Shown here one piece after another: positions 15,443 to 24,354 of a DNA stretch of 64,000 nt. Under the pieces are notes generated by a model, which was not told the origin of the DNA, did not search any database, and was given only the letters and a program-made list of their open reading frames with translations. How positions within the stretch are numbered: the stretch's first letter is position 1; every line of letters begins with the position of its first letter. The DNA is from an uncultured Prevotella sp. (GTDB taxonomy: Bacteria; Bacteroidota; Bacteroidia; Bacteroidales; Bacteroidaceae), in contig CAJOFA010000004.1 of NCBI GenBank assembly GCA_905233985.1, positions 1 to 64,000 of the forward strand. Reading direction: 5' to 3'. The position numbers and the translations under genes were made by a program.

Positions 15443-17602
15443 TTAGTCCTCATCCTTCATCTCTTCCTCATGCTGCTTGATGAGTGCCTGCTGGATGTCG
15501 TTCGGCACGAGCTCATAGCTTGAGAACTTCGTAGTGAACGATGCACGGCCACCCGTCAGCGAGCTGAGGGCGATGCTGTAGGATGCCAGTTCCTTGAGAG
15601 GAATCTTGGCGGTCAGCTTCTGATAGCCGGCCTCAGAATCCATACCCATGATGATAGAACGGCGACCCTGCAGGTCTGACATCACATCACCCATGTAGTC
15701 AGCGGGTACCAGCACCTCGAGATCGTAGATGGGCTCCAGCACTTTCGGGCCTGCCTCCTTGAAGGCTGCCGAGAAAGCATTACGTGCTGCGAGCATGAAC
15801 GAAAGCTCGTTAGAGTCAACGGGGTGCATCTTACCGTCATAGACAATGACACGTACGTCACGGGCATAAGAACCTGTCAGCGGGCCCTGCTCCATACGCT
15901 CCATCACACCCTTCAGGATAGCGGGCATAAAACGCAGGTCGATGGCACCACCTACAACTGAGTTGATGAACACGAGCTTACCGCCCCACTCAAGGTCAAT
16001 CTCTTCCTTGCCCTTGATGTTCATCTTGAACTCCTGACCATTGATCTTGAAGCTGGTCGGGTCTTCCATACCCTCAGTGTAAGGCTCCACAATCAGGTGT
16101 ACCTCACCGAACTGTCCGGCACCACCCGACTGCTTCTTGTGACGATAGTCGGCACGGGCCATCTTCGTGATGGTCTCACGATAGGGAATCTTCGGCTCGA
16201 TATATTCAATCTGGATCTTCTCGTTGTTCTCCATACGCCACTTCAGCGTGCGCAGGTGGAACTCGCCCTGTCCATGAACGATAATCTGGCGCAACTCCTT
16301 CGACTGCTCAACAACCCATGTCGGGTCTTCCTGACGCATCTTAGCCAGCGCAGCCATCATCTTCTCCGTCTCAGCCTCGTTCACAGCCTTGATGGCACGT
16401 GAGAACTTCGAGTTAGGATACTTGATGAAGTCGAACTTGTAGTCCACGTCCTTACCATTCAGGGTGTTGCCCGTCTTCACGTCCTTCAGCTTCACGGTGC
16501 AACCGATATCACCAGCCTTCAGCTCGTCAACCTGAATACGGTTGGCACCTGCACAGGCATACAGCGTACCTATGCGCTCCTTCGAGCCACGGTCGGCATT
16601 TGTCAGGTCATCACCAGGCTTCACGCTACCGCTCATCACCTTGAAGTAGCTGACCTCACCGATGTGGGGCTCCACACCTGTCTTGAAGAAATAGAGTGAT
16701 GTAGGTGCAGCAGCGTCGGCAGGCACATCCTTGCCGGCAGCATTCTTGATGACAGGCATCTCGCTGACGAAGGGCACCACGTTACCGAGGAACTCCATCA
16801 GACGACGCACGCCCATGTCCTTACCGGCACATACGCAGAACACAGGGAAGATAGAGCGTGTCACCAGTCCCTTGCGGATACCCTCACGCATCTCATCCTC
16901 GCTGAGGTCTTCTGTCTCGAAGAACTTCTCCATCAGCGTGTCGTCACCGGCAGCAGCAGCCTCCACGAGGGCAGCCTTCCACTCCTTTGCCTTGTCCAGC
17001 TGGTCGGCAGGAATGTCCTCGATGATGGGAGCACCGCCCTCGGGCTTCCAAGAATACTTCTTCATCAGCAGCACGTCGATGACGCTGTTGAAGCCAGGAC
17101 CCGTAGCGATGGGGTACTGAACGGGAACGCAGTTCGGTCCATAGACCTCCTTCAACTGATTCAGGATGGCGTCGAAGTCACAGTTGTCACGATCCAACTG
17201 GTTCACGAGGAAGATAACGGGCTTCTTCAGCTTCTCGGTATTACGAAAAGCGTTCATCGTGCCCACCTCGGGACCATACTGTCCGTTGATAAGGATGACG
17301 GCCTGGTCGGTAACATTCAGAGCTGTGACAGCACCACCGACGAAGTCATCTGAACCCGGACAGTCAATGATGTTCAGCTTCTTGTTGTTCCACTCTACAT
17401 GGAAAACAGTTGAGAACACCGAGTAGCCGTACTCCTGTTCCACAGGGAAGTAGTCGCTCATGGTGTTCTTACCCTCTACGGTACCGCGGCGCTTGATGAT
17501 GCCGGCTTCGTAGACCATTGACTCGGCAAGAGTAGTCTTGCCGCTACCCGCACTGCCAATGAGTGCGATGTTTTTGATTTCGTTTGTCTGATAAACTTTC
17601 AT
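15443..17602 (-). CDS. Elongation factor G paralogue (EF-G2 type) with altered GTPase motifs
   Basis: The 719-aa protein has the five EF-G domains and homologous G motifs. G1 is GSAGSGKTT (16-24), where ordinary EF-G has GHIDAGKTT. G3 is DCPGSDDF (80-87) instead of DTPGHVDF, so the catalytic His is Ser84. G4 is NQLD (134-137) instead of NKMD. Work on Bacteroides thetaiotaomicron describes an EF-G paralogue, EF-G2, that supports translocation without GTPase activity and is needed in the starved gut; this gene fits that type. The canonical fusA is not in the window. It is monocistronic, ending in a strong terminator. Assignment to EF-G2 is by motif, not by alignment. Confidence 0.85.
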   Translation of the reverse strand: MKVYQTNEIKNIALIGSAGSGKTTLAESMVYEAGIIKRRGTVEGKNTMSDYFPVEQEYGYSVFSTVFHVEWNNKKLNIIDCPGSDDFVGGAVTALNVTDQAVILINGQYGPEVGTMNAFRNTEKLKKPVIFLVNQLDRDNCDFDAILNQLKEVYGPNCVPVQYPIATGPGFNSVIDVLLMKKYSWKPEGGAPIIEDIPADQLDKAKEWKAALVEAAAAGDDTLMEKFFETEDLSEDEMREGIRKGLVTRSIFPVFCVCAGKDMGVRRLMEFLGNVVPFVSEMPVIKNAAGKDVPADAAAPTSLYFFKTGVEPHIGEVSYFKVMSGSVKPGDDLTNADRGSKERIGTLYACAGANRIQVDELKAGDIGCTVKLKDVKTGNTLNGKDVDYKFDFIKYPNSKFSRAIKAVNEAETEKMMAALAKMRQEDPTWVVEQSKELRQIIVHGQGEFHLRTLKWRMENNEKIQIEYIEPKIPYRETITKMARADYRHKKQSGGAGQFGEVHLIVEPYTEGMEDPTSFKINGQEFKMNIKGKEEIDLEWGGKLVFINSVVGGAIDLRFMPAILKGVMERMEQGPLTGSYARDVRVIVYDGKMHPVDSNELSFMLAARNAFSAAFKEAGPKVLEPIYDLEVLVPADYMGDVMSDLQGRRSIIMGMDSEAGYQKLTAKIPLKELASYSIALSSLTGGRASFTTKFSSYELVPNDIQQALIKQHEEEMKDED

Positions 17603-17902
17603 ATTAAAATATGTCTTAGGTTTGTGATTTATTCACTCCCAGCAAGGCACTTTACATGCGCCCTGACGAAAAAAGCGCTCGAAATTACTAACATTTCATC
17701 AAAACACCAAGAAAACGCCCCAAATATTAAGCAAAATTAGGATTTTTCCTATTATCCCTTTCTGTTTAGGCAGGACATCAATACGAGTAATTATTTCTCG
17801 ATTTATTTTGCGGTGTCAAAGAAATGTTGTATATTTGCACAGGAAATTCTTGTTTGACAGACACAACAAACATCATTATTATTAACTTATAAAACAAAAA
17901 AG
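17603..17902. other. Divergent intergenic region between the EF-G paralogue and rubrerythrin
   Basis: No gene seen in 300 bases. The right part holds the rubrerythrin promoter (17806-17837). No consensus promoter for the EF-G paralogue could be recognised. Confidence 0.5.
17806..17837 (+). promoter_or_regulatory. Promoter of the rubrerythrin gene
   Basis: TTTTG (17806-17810), 19 bases, then TATATTTG (17830-17837), about 65 bases before the ATG. Confidence 0.8.
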
Positions 17903-18445
17903 ATGAAAGAACTGAAAGGAACAAAGACAGAGAAAAACTTGCAGGAGGCTTTTGCAGGTGAGTCTATGGCACGTAACAAGTATTCGTACTGGGCATCAAA
18001 GGCCAAGAAAGACGGCTTTGTACAGATTGCCGCTATCTTCGAGGAGACGGCTGCCAACGAGAAGGAACACGCCAAGATGTGGTTCAAGCTCTTGGAGGGC
18101 GGCGCCATCAAGGACACGGCATCAAACTTAGAGGCTGCTGCCGGTGGTGAGAACTTCGAGTGGACGGACATGTATGCTCGCATGGCCAAGGAAGCCCGTG
18201 AAGAGGGATTCGATGAGATTGCTGAGAAATTCGAGGGCGTTGCCAAGATTGAGAAGGCTCACGAGGAGCGCTACCTCAAACTGTTAGACAACGTTCGCAA
18301 GGAGCGTGTGTTCTCAAAGGACGGCGACGTTATCTGGCAGTGTTCCAACTGCGGCCATATCGTCATAGGCAAGAAGGCTCCCGATGTATGTCCCGTGTGC
18401 GACCATCCGCAGGCTTACTTCCAGGTCAAGGCCGAGAACTATTGA
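17903..18445 (+). CDS. rbr: Rubrerythrin
   Basis: A 180-aa rubrerythrin. The N-terminal four-helix bundle carries the di-iron Glu/His ligands in [26 protein letters not shown] and [10 protein letters not shown]. The C-terminal rubredoxin-like domain has CSNCG and CPVCDHP, four Cys for a mononuclear iron. It reduces hydrogen peroxide in the cytoplasm of anaerobes. The gene overlaps the convergent SDR gene by 7 bases. Confidence 0.95.
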   Translation: MKELKGTKTEKNLQEAFAGESMARNKYSYWASKAKKDGFVQIAAIFEETAANEKEHAKMWFKLLEGGAIKDTASNLEAAAGGENFEWTDMYARMAKEAREEGFDEIAEKFEGVAKIEKAHEERYLKLLDNVRKERVFSKDGDVIWQCSNCGHIVIGKKAPDVCPVCDHPQAYFQVKAENY

Positions 18446-19182
18446 TTTAGATTGAGGCGTCTCCACACCCATCGGGGAATACGCCGCCAAAAGGCGGTGA
18501 TGAGACGCCAACGTCCGTCAATCACAACGACATGCTTCTTTTTGTATAGCGCCTTGACAATGGCACGTGCCACTGGCTGGGTTTTCATGAGAAGCGGATA
18601 AGAATGTGATTCTTCGTTGTCCGTAGGGAAAAGCAGTGGCGTAGCCACAAACCCTGGACGGATATCGGTGAAACGGATATTCAACTTGCGGGCATTGGTC
18701 TGTTGTTCCAATGCCTGCAAGTAAGTATTCTGAAAAGCTTTCGTTGCAGAATAGGCAGGTGCAGGGCCAAGTCCCTTGGTACCGGCAATGGAGGTAATGG
18801 CAGCGATGTGTCCCCCACCCTTATGCTCGAAGTAACGGAAGGCAGAGCCCACCATCCGTGTAAAGCCAAGGCCATTGGTCTCGACTGTGCGCAATTCCTT
18901 ATCGGCTTCCAGTTGAGGATTCTGCCAACCGATGCCGGAAGCATGGAAATAAAGGTCCATGCCGCCCAAGCGGTCAATGAGTTCCTGTAGTCGTGCGTCG
19001 GCATCAGTCCCGTTGATGTCAATCACGGCTGTCACCACCTGCTCAGGATATTGTTCCTGTAAGGCTTGTAGCAATTCAGCACGGCGGGCCGCAGCACCGA
19101 TACGCCAACCGTCAGCCAACAACAGCTTGGCTACTTCAAGACCAATGCCCGACGTGGCACCTATGATAACGGCATGTTTCAT
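18439..19182 (-). CDS. Short-chain dehydrogenase/reductase
   Basis: A 247-aa classical SDR: cofactor motif [11 protein letters not shown] (8-18), the NAG-equivalent changed to HASGIGW (about 82), catalytic Ser in [10 protein letters not shown] and YSATK (Tyr/Lys, about 145-149). The basic C-terminal tail ([19 protein letters not shown]) may attach to the membrane. Substrate unknown. Its ATG overlaps the stop of the DPP-IV gene by one base (TAATG), so the two are translationally coupled. The two products need not share a pathway. Confidence 0.85.
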   Translation of the reverse strand: MKHAVIIGATSGIGLEVAKLLLADGWRIGAAARRAELLQALQEQYPEQVVTAVIDINGTDADARLQELIDRLGGMDLYFHASGIGWQNPQLEADKELRTVETNGLGFTRMVGSAFRYFEHKGGGHIAAITSIAGTKGLGPAPAYSATKAFQNTYLQALEQQTNARKLNIRFTDIRPGFVATPLLFPTDNEESHSYPLLMKTQPVARAIVKALYKKKHVVVIDGRWRLITAFWRRIPRWVWRRLNLNQ

Positions 19183-21419
19183 TACTTAAGTAAGTAAGTA
19201 TTCAAGTGATTGACTGCCTGACGGAACAGATGTAAACGCGTATTTCCGCCATAGATGCTATGGTTGCGGTTGGTATAGACGTTCATGCGGAAGTCCTTGT
19301 CGGCCTGTACCAATGCCTCGGTGTATTCTGCCGTGTTGCGATAGTGCACGTTGTCGTCTGCCAGTCCGTGACAGATGAGCAACGCCCCGTGTAGCTTCGA
19401 TACCCGGGCAATGGGGTTCACCTCATTATATCCGCTGGCGTTCTCTTTAGGAGTCCGCATATAACGCTCCGAATAGATAGTGTCATAATAGCGCCAGCTG
19501 GTTACAGGGGCGATGGCTACACCGGCAGCAAACACCTCACGTCCCTCAGACATGGACATCAGTGTGTTCCATCCGCCGTAAGACCAGCCCCAGATGCCGA
19601 TGTGCTCTTTGTCAACATACGACTGCTGACCAAGCCAGATGGCTGTCTCCACCTGATCGCGGCTCTCCAGCTCACCCAGTCGCAAGTAGGTACACTTCTC
19701 GAAGTCGGCACCACGTCCGCCTGTGCCTCGGTTGTCCACACATACACACACGAAGCCCTGTTGCGCCAAGTACATCTCCAGCAATGCACCCTGTCCGCAC
19801 ATGCCGATGCCCCATTTGTTGCATACCTGCTGATTGCCTGGGCCGCCATATTGATACATAACCACAGGATAGCGTTTGGAGGCATCGAAGCCTGCCGGCT
19901 TCACCATCCAGCCGTTCAACTTTACTCCCTCGCTGGTGGTAAACGAGAACATCTCGCGCGTACCTATATTATATAATGACATCTTCTGGCTCACCTCCTT
20001 GTTGTCAATGAGCGTGGTGAGTACCTTACCTTTGGCATTACAGAGTGATGTGACGGGCGGAGTATTCATGTCGCTCCATGTATGGATGAAGTAACTAAAG
20101 TCCGTTGAGAAGATGGCGGTGCTCCATCCTGCCTGTTCTGTCAGACACTCGGTCTTGCCGTTTTGATGTGCCACAAACACACGCTGGTCGGCAGGTCCAT
20201 AGACATGGGCAGCATAGTAGGCATTGCCCGTCTTCTCGTCATAGCCATAGACATCGGTCACCTCATAGTCACCCTGTTCCACCTGTCGCACCAACTGCCC
20301 GCCGATGGTATAGAGATACAGGTGCATGAACCCCGAGCGGTCACTTGGTAGCAGGATATGCTTGTCTGTCAGCTGGATATTCTCCAACACTTCCTCCTTC
20401 ACATACTTCGGCACACTCTCCTCAATGAGTAGCTGTGCGACAGTAGATAGCGGATTGACGGCATAGAACCGCAGACAATCCTGATGTCTGTTCATCGTCA
20501 TGACGATAACCTTCGAAGCATCGGCAGTCGCCTTGATGCGGGGGATATAGCCGTCAGCATCCATCGGCACCTGCATGGTACGCGTCTGGCGACTCTTGAT
20601 GTCAAAGCTCATCACACTCACCTTCGAGTTCTTTTCGCCGGCAATGGGGTACTTGTACGTATAGGCTCCGGGGTAGTCGGCATATTCACTCCTCTCCGGT
20701 CGGGCACCCATATAGACAGGGAAGGAGAACTCGCGCACCTCACGCTCGTCATAGCGAATCCAGCAGAGCTGCTTCGAGTCTGCCGTGAATGCCATGCTCT
20801 GCGCCGTCGAGAACTCCTCTTCATAAACCCAGTCGGGAATACCGTTGATAATCTCGTTGCGCTTGCCATCCTTCGTCACCTGACTCTCCGCATTGTTATA
20901 AAGCAGCTTGACAAGGAAAATGTTATTGTCACGCACGAAAGCGATAAGCTGTCCGTCGGGCGAGAAGAGTGGTGCCTGCTGCGGTCCGCCGTCGCTGAGC
21001 GACTCCAGCGTATTGTTCTGAATATCAAAAATCAGGAACTTCGCCTTGAATGAATGTCTGTAGATATATTCCGTCTCCGTCTGAATGAGCATACGCTTGC
21101 CGTCGGGACTCATGATGTAGTCGTCAATACCTTCCGGCTTCGCACCACGTGCCGTTTTCAGGTCAAGGAGCGTACCCGTCAGCTTTCCCGTCTTAAACGA
21201 GTACTGCTCGATGCGCTGGCCGTCACTCGAGATTTGTGTGTAGTGTTCCCCGTCCTCCGAGGGCACCACAGCATCAAGCCGTTCTACCCGGAACGTGCCC
21301 TGCGTCACGTCTTTCAGCGTCAATGCCCGCTGTGCCTTCGTCTGCACAGCCACAAACATGAAGACGACACAACATGCGAATTGCATCGTCATAGCCAAGC
21401 TCCATACTTTCTGTTTCAT
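19182..21419 (-). CDS. Dipeptidyl peptidase IV-type serine peptidase (S9)
   Basis: The 745-aa exported peptidase has a signal anchor (about 1-30), an N-terminal beta-propeller with the double-Glu substrate motif WVYEEEFS, and a C-terminal alpha/beta-hydrolase. The catalytic Ser613 lies in GWSYGG, Asp688 in HGLADDNVH, and His720 in NRNHSIYGG; the spacing matches human DPP-IV. DNRGTGGRG precedes the nucleophile. It should release X-Pro dipeptides in the periplasm. The ATG at 21419 is used, as an earlier start would run into the tRNA gene. It is cotranscribed with the SDR gene. Confidence 0.92.
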   Translation of the reverse strand: MKQKVWSLAMTMQFACCVVFMFVAVQTKAQRALTLKDVTQGTFRVERLDAVVPSEDGEHYTQISSDGQRIEQYSFKTGKLTGTLLDLKTARGAKPEGIDDYIMSPDGKRMLIQTETEYIYRHSFKAKFLIFDIQNNTLESLSDGGPQQAPLFSPDGQLIAFVRDNNIFLVKLLYNNAESQVTKDGKRNEIINGIPDWVYEEEFSTAQSMAFTADSKQLCWIRYDEREVREFSFPVYMGARPERSEYADYPGAYTYKYPIAGEKNSKVSVMSFDIKSRQTRTMQVPMDADGYIPRIKATADASKVIVMTMNRHQDCLRFYAVNPLSTVAQLLIEESVPKYVKEEVLENIQLTDKHILLPSDRSGFMHLYLYTIGGQLVRQVEQGDYEVTDVYGYDEKTGNAYYAAHVYGPADQRVFVAHQNGKTECLTEQAGWSTAIFSTDFSYFIHTWSDMNTPPVTSLCNAKGKVLTTLIDNKEVSQKMSLYNIGTREMFSFTTSEGVKLNGWMVKPAGFDASKRYPVVMYQYGGPGNQQVCNKWGIGMCGQGALLEMYLAQQGFVCVCVDNRGTGGRGADFEKCTYLRLGELESRDQVETAIWLGQQSYVDKEHIGIWGWSYGGWNTLMSMSEGREVFAAGVAIAPVTSWRYYDTIYSERYMRTPKENASGYNEVNPIARVSKLHGALLICHGLADDNVHYRNTAEYTEALVQADKDFRMNVYTNRNHSIYGGNTRLHLFRQAVNHLNTYLLK

Positions 21420-21487
21420 AAGATCATCTGTTTTGGTTTTAAAAGCCGCTGACTCGTAAAGAATCAGCGGCTTCTCTTGATTGGCAG

Positions 21488-21560
21488 TCGAGGTGACAGG
21501 ACTCGAACCTGCGACAGCCTGGTCCCAAACCAGGAACGCTACCAACTGCGCTACACCTCG
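21488..21560 (-). tRNA. tRNA-Pro (anticodon UGG)
   Basis: The 73-base gene has a 7-bp acceptor stem (CGAGGTG/CACCTCG), anticodon arm CCTGG-TTTGGGA-CCAGG and T arm with GTTCGAGTC. The anticodon TGG reads proline codons. The 3' CCA is not encoded. Confidence 0.97.
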
Positions 21561-21597
21561 ATATTACCTTTATTAATAGTATAACCCTTTTACTGTT

Positions 21598-22788
21598 TTA
21601 CCCTTTGATGATGCCCTGCTCCACAAAAATCTTCTTCAGAGCCTTCACCGAGCGCTCTACCTGTTCCTCCGTGTGAGTAGCCATCAGCGCATAGCGTACC
21701 AGCGTATCCTGAGGTGCACATGCCGGCGGAATAACAGGATTAATAAATACTCCAGCCTTAAACGCTAATGCGGTTACTAAGAACGTCTTATCAACATCGC
21801 GGACATAAAGCGGAATAATGGGGCTCTCGGTGTCGCCAATCTCAAATCCTTCCTCACGGAAACGCTTCAGGGCGTACTTCGTCACGCTCCACAGAGCCTC
21901 GATACGCTCGGGTTCCTTCTGCAGGATGTGCAGGGCCTCCATAGCTGCTGCCGTAGCAGCCGGCGTATTGCTGGCCGAGAAAATATAGGTGCGACAGGTA
22001 TGACGCAGGAAGTTGATGGTGTCCCAGTCAGAAGCGATAAAGCCGCCGATGCTGGCCAGCGACTTTGAGAAAGTACCCATGATCAGGTCCACCTCATCAG
22101 TCAGTCCGAAGTGGTCGCAGACACCGCGGCCATGGTCACCGAACACACCGATACCGTGAGCCTCGTCCACCATGATGGAACAGTTGTACTTATGCTTCAG
22201 CTCCACAATCTCAGGCAACTTAGCCAAGTCACCCTCCATCGAGAACACGCCATCGACGACAATCAGCTTGATGGCCTCATAAGGAAGGCCCTGCAGCACA
22301 CGCTCCAGGTCAGCCATGTCATTGTGCTTGTAGTGCAGCTGGCGGGCAAACGACAAACGACGGCCATCGACAATAGAAGCATGGTCGCGGTCGTCGCAGA
22401 TAATATAGTCATCGCGTCCTACCACCATGGCAAGAACACCCTGATTGACTGAGAAGCCTGTAGAGAAACACAGGCAGTCCTCTTTATGTACGAATTCAGA
22501 AATCTCTTTTTCAAGCTGCACATGCAGGTCAAGTGTACCATTCAGGAAGCGACTGCCCGCACAACCGGAACCATACTTATCAAGAGCAGCCTTGGCTGCA
22601 TCAATGATGCGCTGGTCACCAGTCAACCCGGTATAAGCATTGGAACCGAACATCAGAACTTTATGGCCACCCATCTCTACTTCCGTGCCCTGTTTTCCTT
22701 CTATAGCACGAAAATAAGGATAAACGTCAGCCTCCATAAACTTCTGCGGCTCACGATAAAGCTTGTATTTTTCTTGTAATTGTCCCAT
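21598..22788 (-). CDS. spt: Serine palmitoyltransferase (alpha-oxoamine synthase family)
   Basis: A 396-aa PLP enzyme of the alpha-oxoamine synthase family. The Schiff-base lysine is K242 in GTFSKSLASIGGF; DEAHGIGVFGDHGRG supplies the PLP-binding Asp and His, and CDDRDHASIVDG the ring-stacking His. The pattern, length and N-terminus (KYKLYREPQKFMEADVYPYF) fit Bacteroidetes SPT, which condenses serine and an acyl-CoA to start sphingolipid synthesis, better than KBL or BioF. A lipid-kinase-family gene is divergent from it, which supports a lipid role. Confidence 0.88.
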   Translation of the reverse strand: MGQLQEKYKLYREPQKFMEADVYPYFRAIEGKQGTEVEMGGHKVLMFGSNAYTGLTGDQRIIDAAKAALDKYGSGCAGSRFLNGTLDLHVQLEKEISEFVHKEDCLCFSTGFSVNQGVLAMVVGRDDYIICDDRDHASIVDGRRLSFARQLHYKHNDMADLERVLQGLPYEAIKLIVVDGVFSMEGDLAKLPEIVELKHKYNCSIMVDEAHGIGVFGDHGRGVCDHFGLTDEVDLIMGTFSKSLASIGGFIASDWDTINFLRHTCRTYIFSASNTPAATAAAMEALHILQKEPERIEALWSVTKYALKRFREEGFEIGDTESPIIPLYVRDVDKTFLVTALAFKAGVFINPVIPPACAPQDTLVRYALMATHTEEQVERSVKALKKIFVEQGIIKG

Positions 22789-22831
22789 ATAAAATAATGT
22801 GTAGCAGAGCTACATTTTGTTTTACAGGCTG

Positions 22832-22839
22832 CAAAGTTA
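22832..22839 (-). promoter_or_regulatory. -7 promoter element of spt
   Basis: Minus-strand TAACTTTG, an exact match, 43 bases before the ATG. Confidence 0.55.
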
Positions 22840-22933
22840 CACATTTTTTATGAAACAGAGCACATTTTTTAAAATATTTCACTCAAATAATTTTTTTTCT
22901 TACGTAATTTATGCATAATTCAACCAAAATTCG

Positions 22934-22941
22934 TACCTTTA
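22934..22941 (+). promoter_or_regulatory. Possible -7 element of the diacylglycerol kinase-like gene
   Basis: TACCTTTA differs from TAnnTTTG in one base and lies 54 bases before the ATG. Confidence 0.45.
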
Positions 22942-22995
22942 CCGACGATTTCAGGCGCCATTAAAGCGACGGAAGCAAATTATATTATCTAAAGT

Positions 22996-24030
22996 ATGAC
23001 AAATAAGACGACCATCACATTCATACTCAACCCCATCTCGGGCACAGGAAAGAAAGGACACATCCCTGCCCTCATCGAAGAAATCATCGATAAGGAACAG
23101 TTCGAATACGAAATCCGGCAGACCGCATATAAAGGCAATGCAGCAGAGATAGCCAAGGAGTGCGTTTACAGTGGGCGCGACGTGGTCGTTGCCATCGGAG
23201 GCGACGGCACCGTCAACGAAGTGGCGCGCTCCCTCGTACACACCAATACCGCACTGGGCATCATCCCCTGCGGCTCAGGCAATGGACTGGCACGCCATCT
23301 CTGTCTGCCACTCGACATACGCAAGGCACTACAGATCATCAATGAATGTAAGATAGAGGCTTTCGACTACGGCATTATCAACGACCTGCCCTTCTTCTGC
23401 ACCTGCGGCATGGGGTTCGACGCATTCATCTCGTTGAAGTTTGCCGAGGCAGGCAAGCGGGGACCAATCACCTATGTAGAGAACGTCCTCAAGGAAGGTC
23501 TGAAGTACAAGCCCGAGACCTACGAGGTCGAAGACGAGACAGGAGCCAAGAAGTACAAGGCGTTCCTCATAGCCTGTGCCAATGCGTCGCAATACGGCAA
23601 CAACGCCTATATCGCCCCCCACGCGACGATGAAGGACGGGTTGCTCGACGTCGTCATTCTCGAGCCCTTCACAGCCTTCGATGCCCCGCAGATCAGTATT
23701 GACCTGTTCAATAAGACCCTGGAGAACAACTCCAAGATCAAGACATTCAAGACCAAGCGCATCCATATCCACCGCAAAGAGCCGGGAGCCATACACTACG
23801 ACGGCGACCCCATGATGACCGGCAAGGACATAGACATCATGATCAGGCCCCTGAGCATCCGCATCGTCACCAATCCCGATGTCATAGAAGACGAGCGCCA
23901 GCCCAACTTCCTGCTCAACGTCTTCAGCGACTTCTTTAATAATATAAATAATGTACGCGAGGACATCAACAAGCAAAGCCGCCGCATCCAGGTCATCAAC
24001 AAAGTGCTGCTCCGCAAGCTGACACGCTAA
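22996..24030 (+). CDS. Diacylglycerol/sphingosine kinase family protein
   Basis: The 344-aa protein has the DAGK catalytic domain: FILNPISGTGKKG, the nucleotide motif GGDGTVNE (about 73-80) and GSGNGLARHL (about 97-106), with a C-terminal beta domain including IHYDGDPMMTG. Such enzymes phosphorylate lipids at the inner membrane. Position, head-to-head with serine palmitoyltransferase, hints at a sphingoid-base or ceramide substrate, but this is inference; diacylglycerol or undecaprenol remain possible. About 40 extra residues end the chain. Confidence 0.85.
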   Translation: MTNKTTITFILNPISGTGKKGHIPALIEEIIDKEQFEYEIRQTAYKGNAAEIAKECVYSGRDVVVAIGGDGTVNEVARSLVHTNTALGIIPCGSGNGLARHLCLPLDIRKALQIINECKIEAFDYGIINDLPFFCTCGMGFDAFISLKFAEAGKRGPITYVENVLKEGLKYKPETYEVEDETGAKKYKAFLIACANASQYGNNAYIAPHATMKDGLLDVVILEPFTAFDAPQISIDLFNKTLENNSKIKTFKTKRIHIHRKEPGAIHYDGDPMMTGKDIDIMIRPLSIRIVTNPDVIEDERQPNFLLNVFSDFFNNINNVREDINKQSRRIQVINKVLLRKLTR

Positions 24031-24045
24031 TCCCCACCCTCACCC

Positions 24046-24234
24046 ATGTATCAGTACATCATCGTTGCAGCCATCCTCCTGCTGGCCGTCGGCTACGCCT
24101 CCTGGCGCATCTATGCCAACTTCCGCCATGCCAACGACCCATGCTACGGCTGCACCCTCAAGGACCATTGCACCAAGCCCCACGCAAAGAATCATAAAGA
24201 CTGCACCGACAAGCATGCATCATGCTGCAAATAA
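24046..24234 (+). CDS. FeoB-associated-like Cys-rich membrane protein (62 aa)
   Basis: One N-terminal transmembrane helix (about 4-24) is followed by a Cys/His/Lys-rich tail with CYGCTLKDHC, HKDC and a terminal CCK. This is the pattern of FeoB-associated Cys-rich membrane proteins, thought to bind metal at the membrane. No feoAB genes lie nearby, so a role in iron uptake is uncertain. It follows the lipid-kinase gene by 15 bases and is probably cotranscribed. Confidence 0.7.
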   Translation: MYQYIIVAAILLLAVGYASWRIYANFRHANDPCYGCTLKDHCTKPHAKNHKDCTDKHASCCK

Positions 24235-24284
24235 TACTAAATGTCTTATTTTGCGTGCAAAATGACACATTTTTCCCAACTTTC

Positions 24285-24315
24285 TTGTCCGTTTGACAGA
24301 AAAATCGTACCTTTG
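24285..24315 (+). promoter_or_regulatory. Promoter of the porin-symporter operon
   Basis: TTG (24285-24287), 20 bases, TACCTTTG (24308-24315), 39 bases before the ATG. Confidence 0.8.
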
Positions 24316-24354
24316 CCGCCACATGAACCAAATCCTTAAATAATTATTGAGAAA

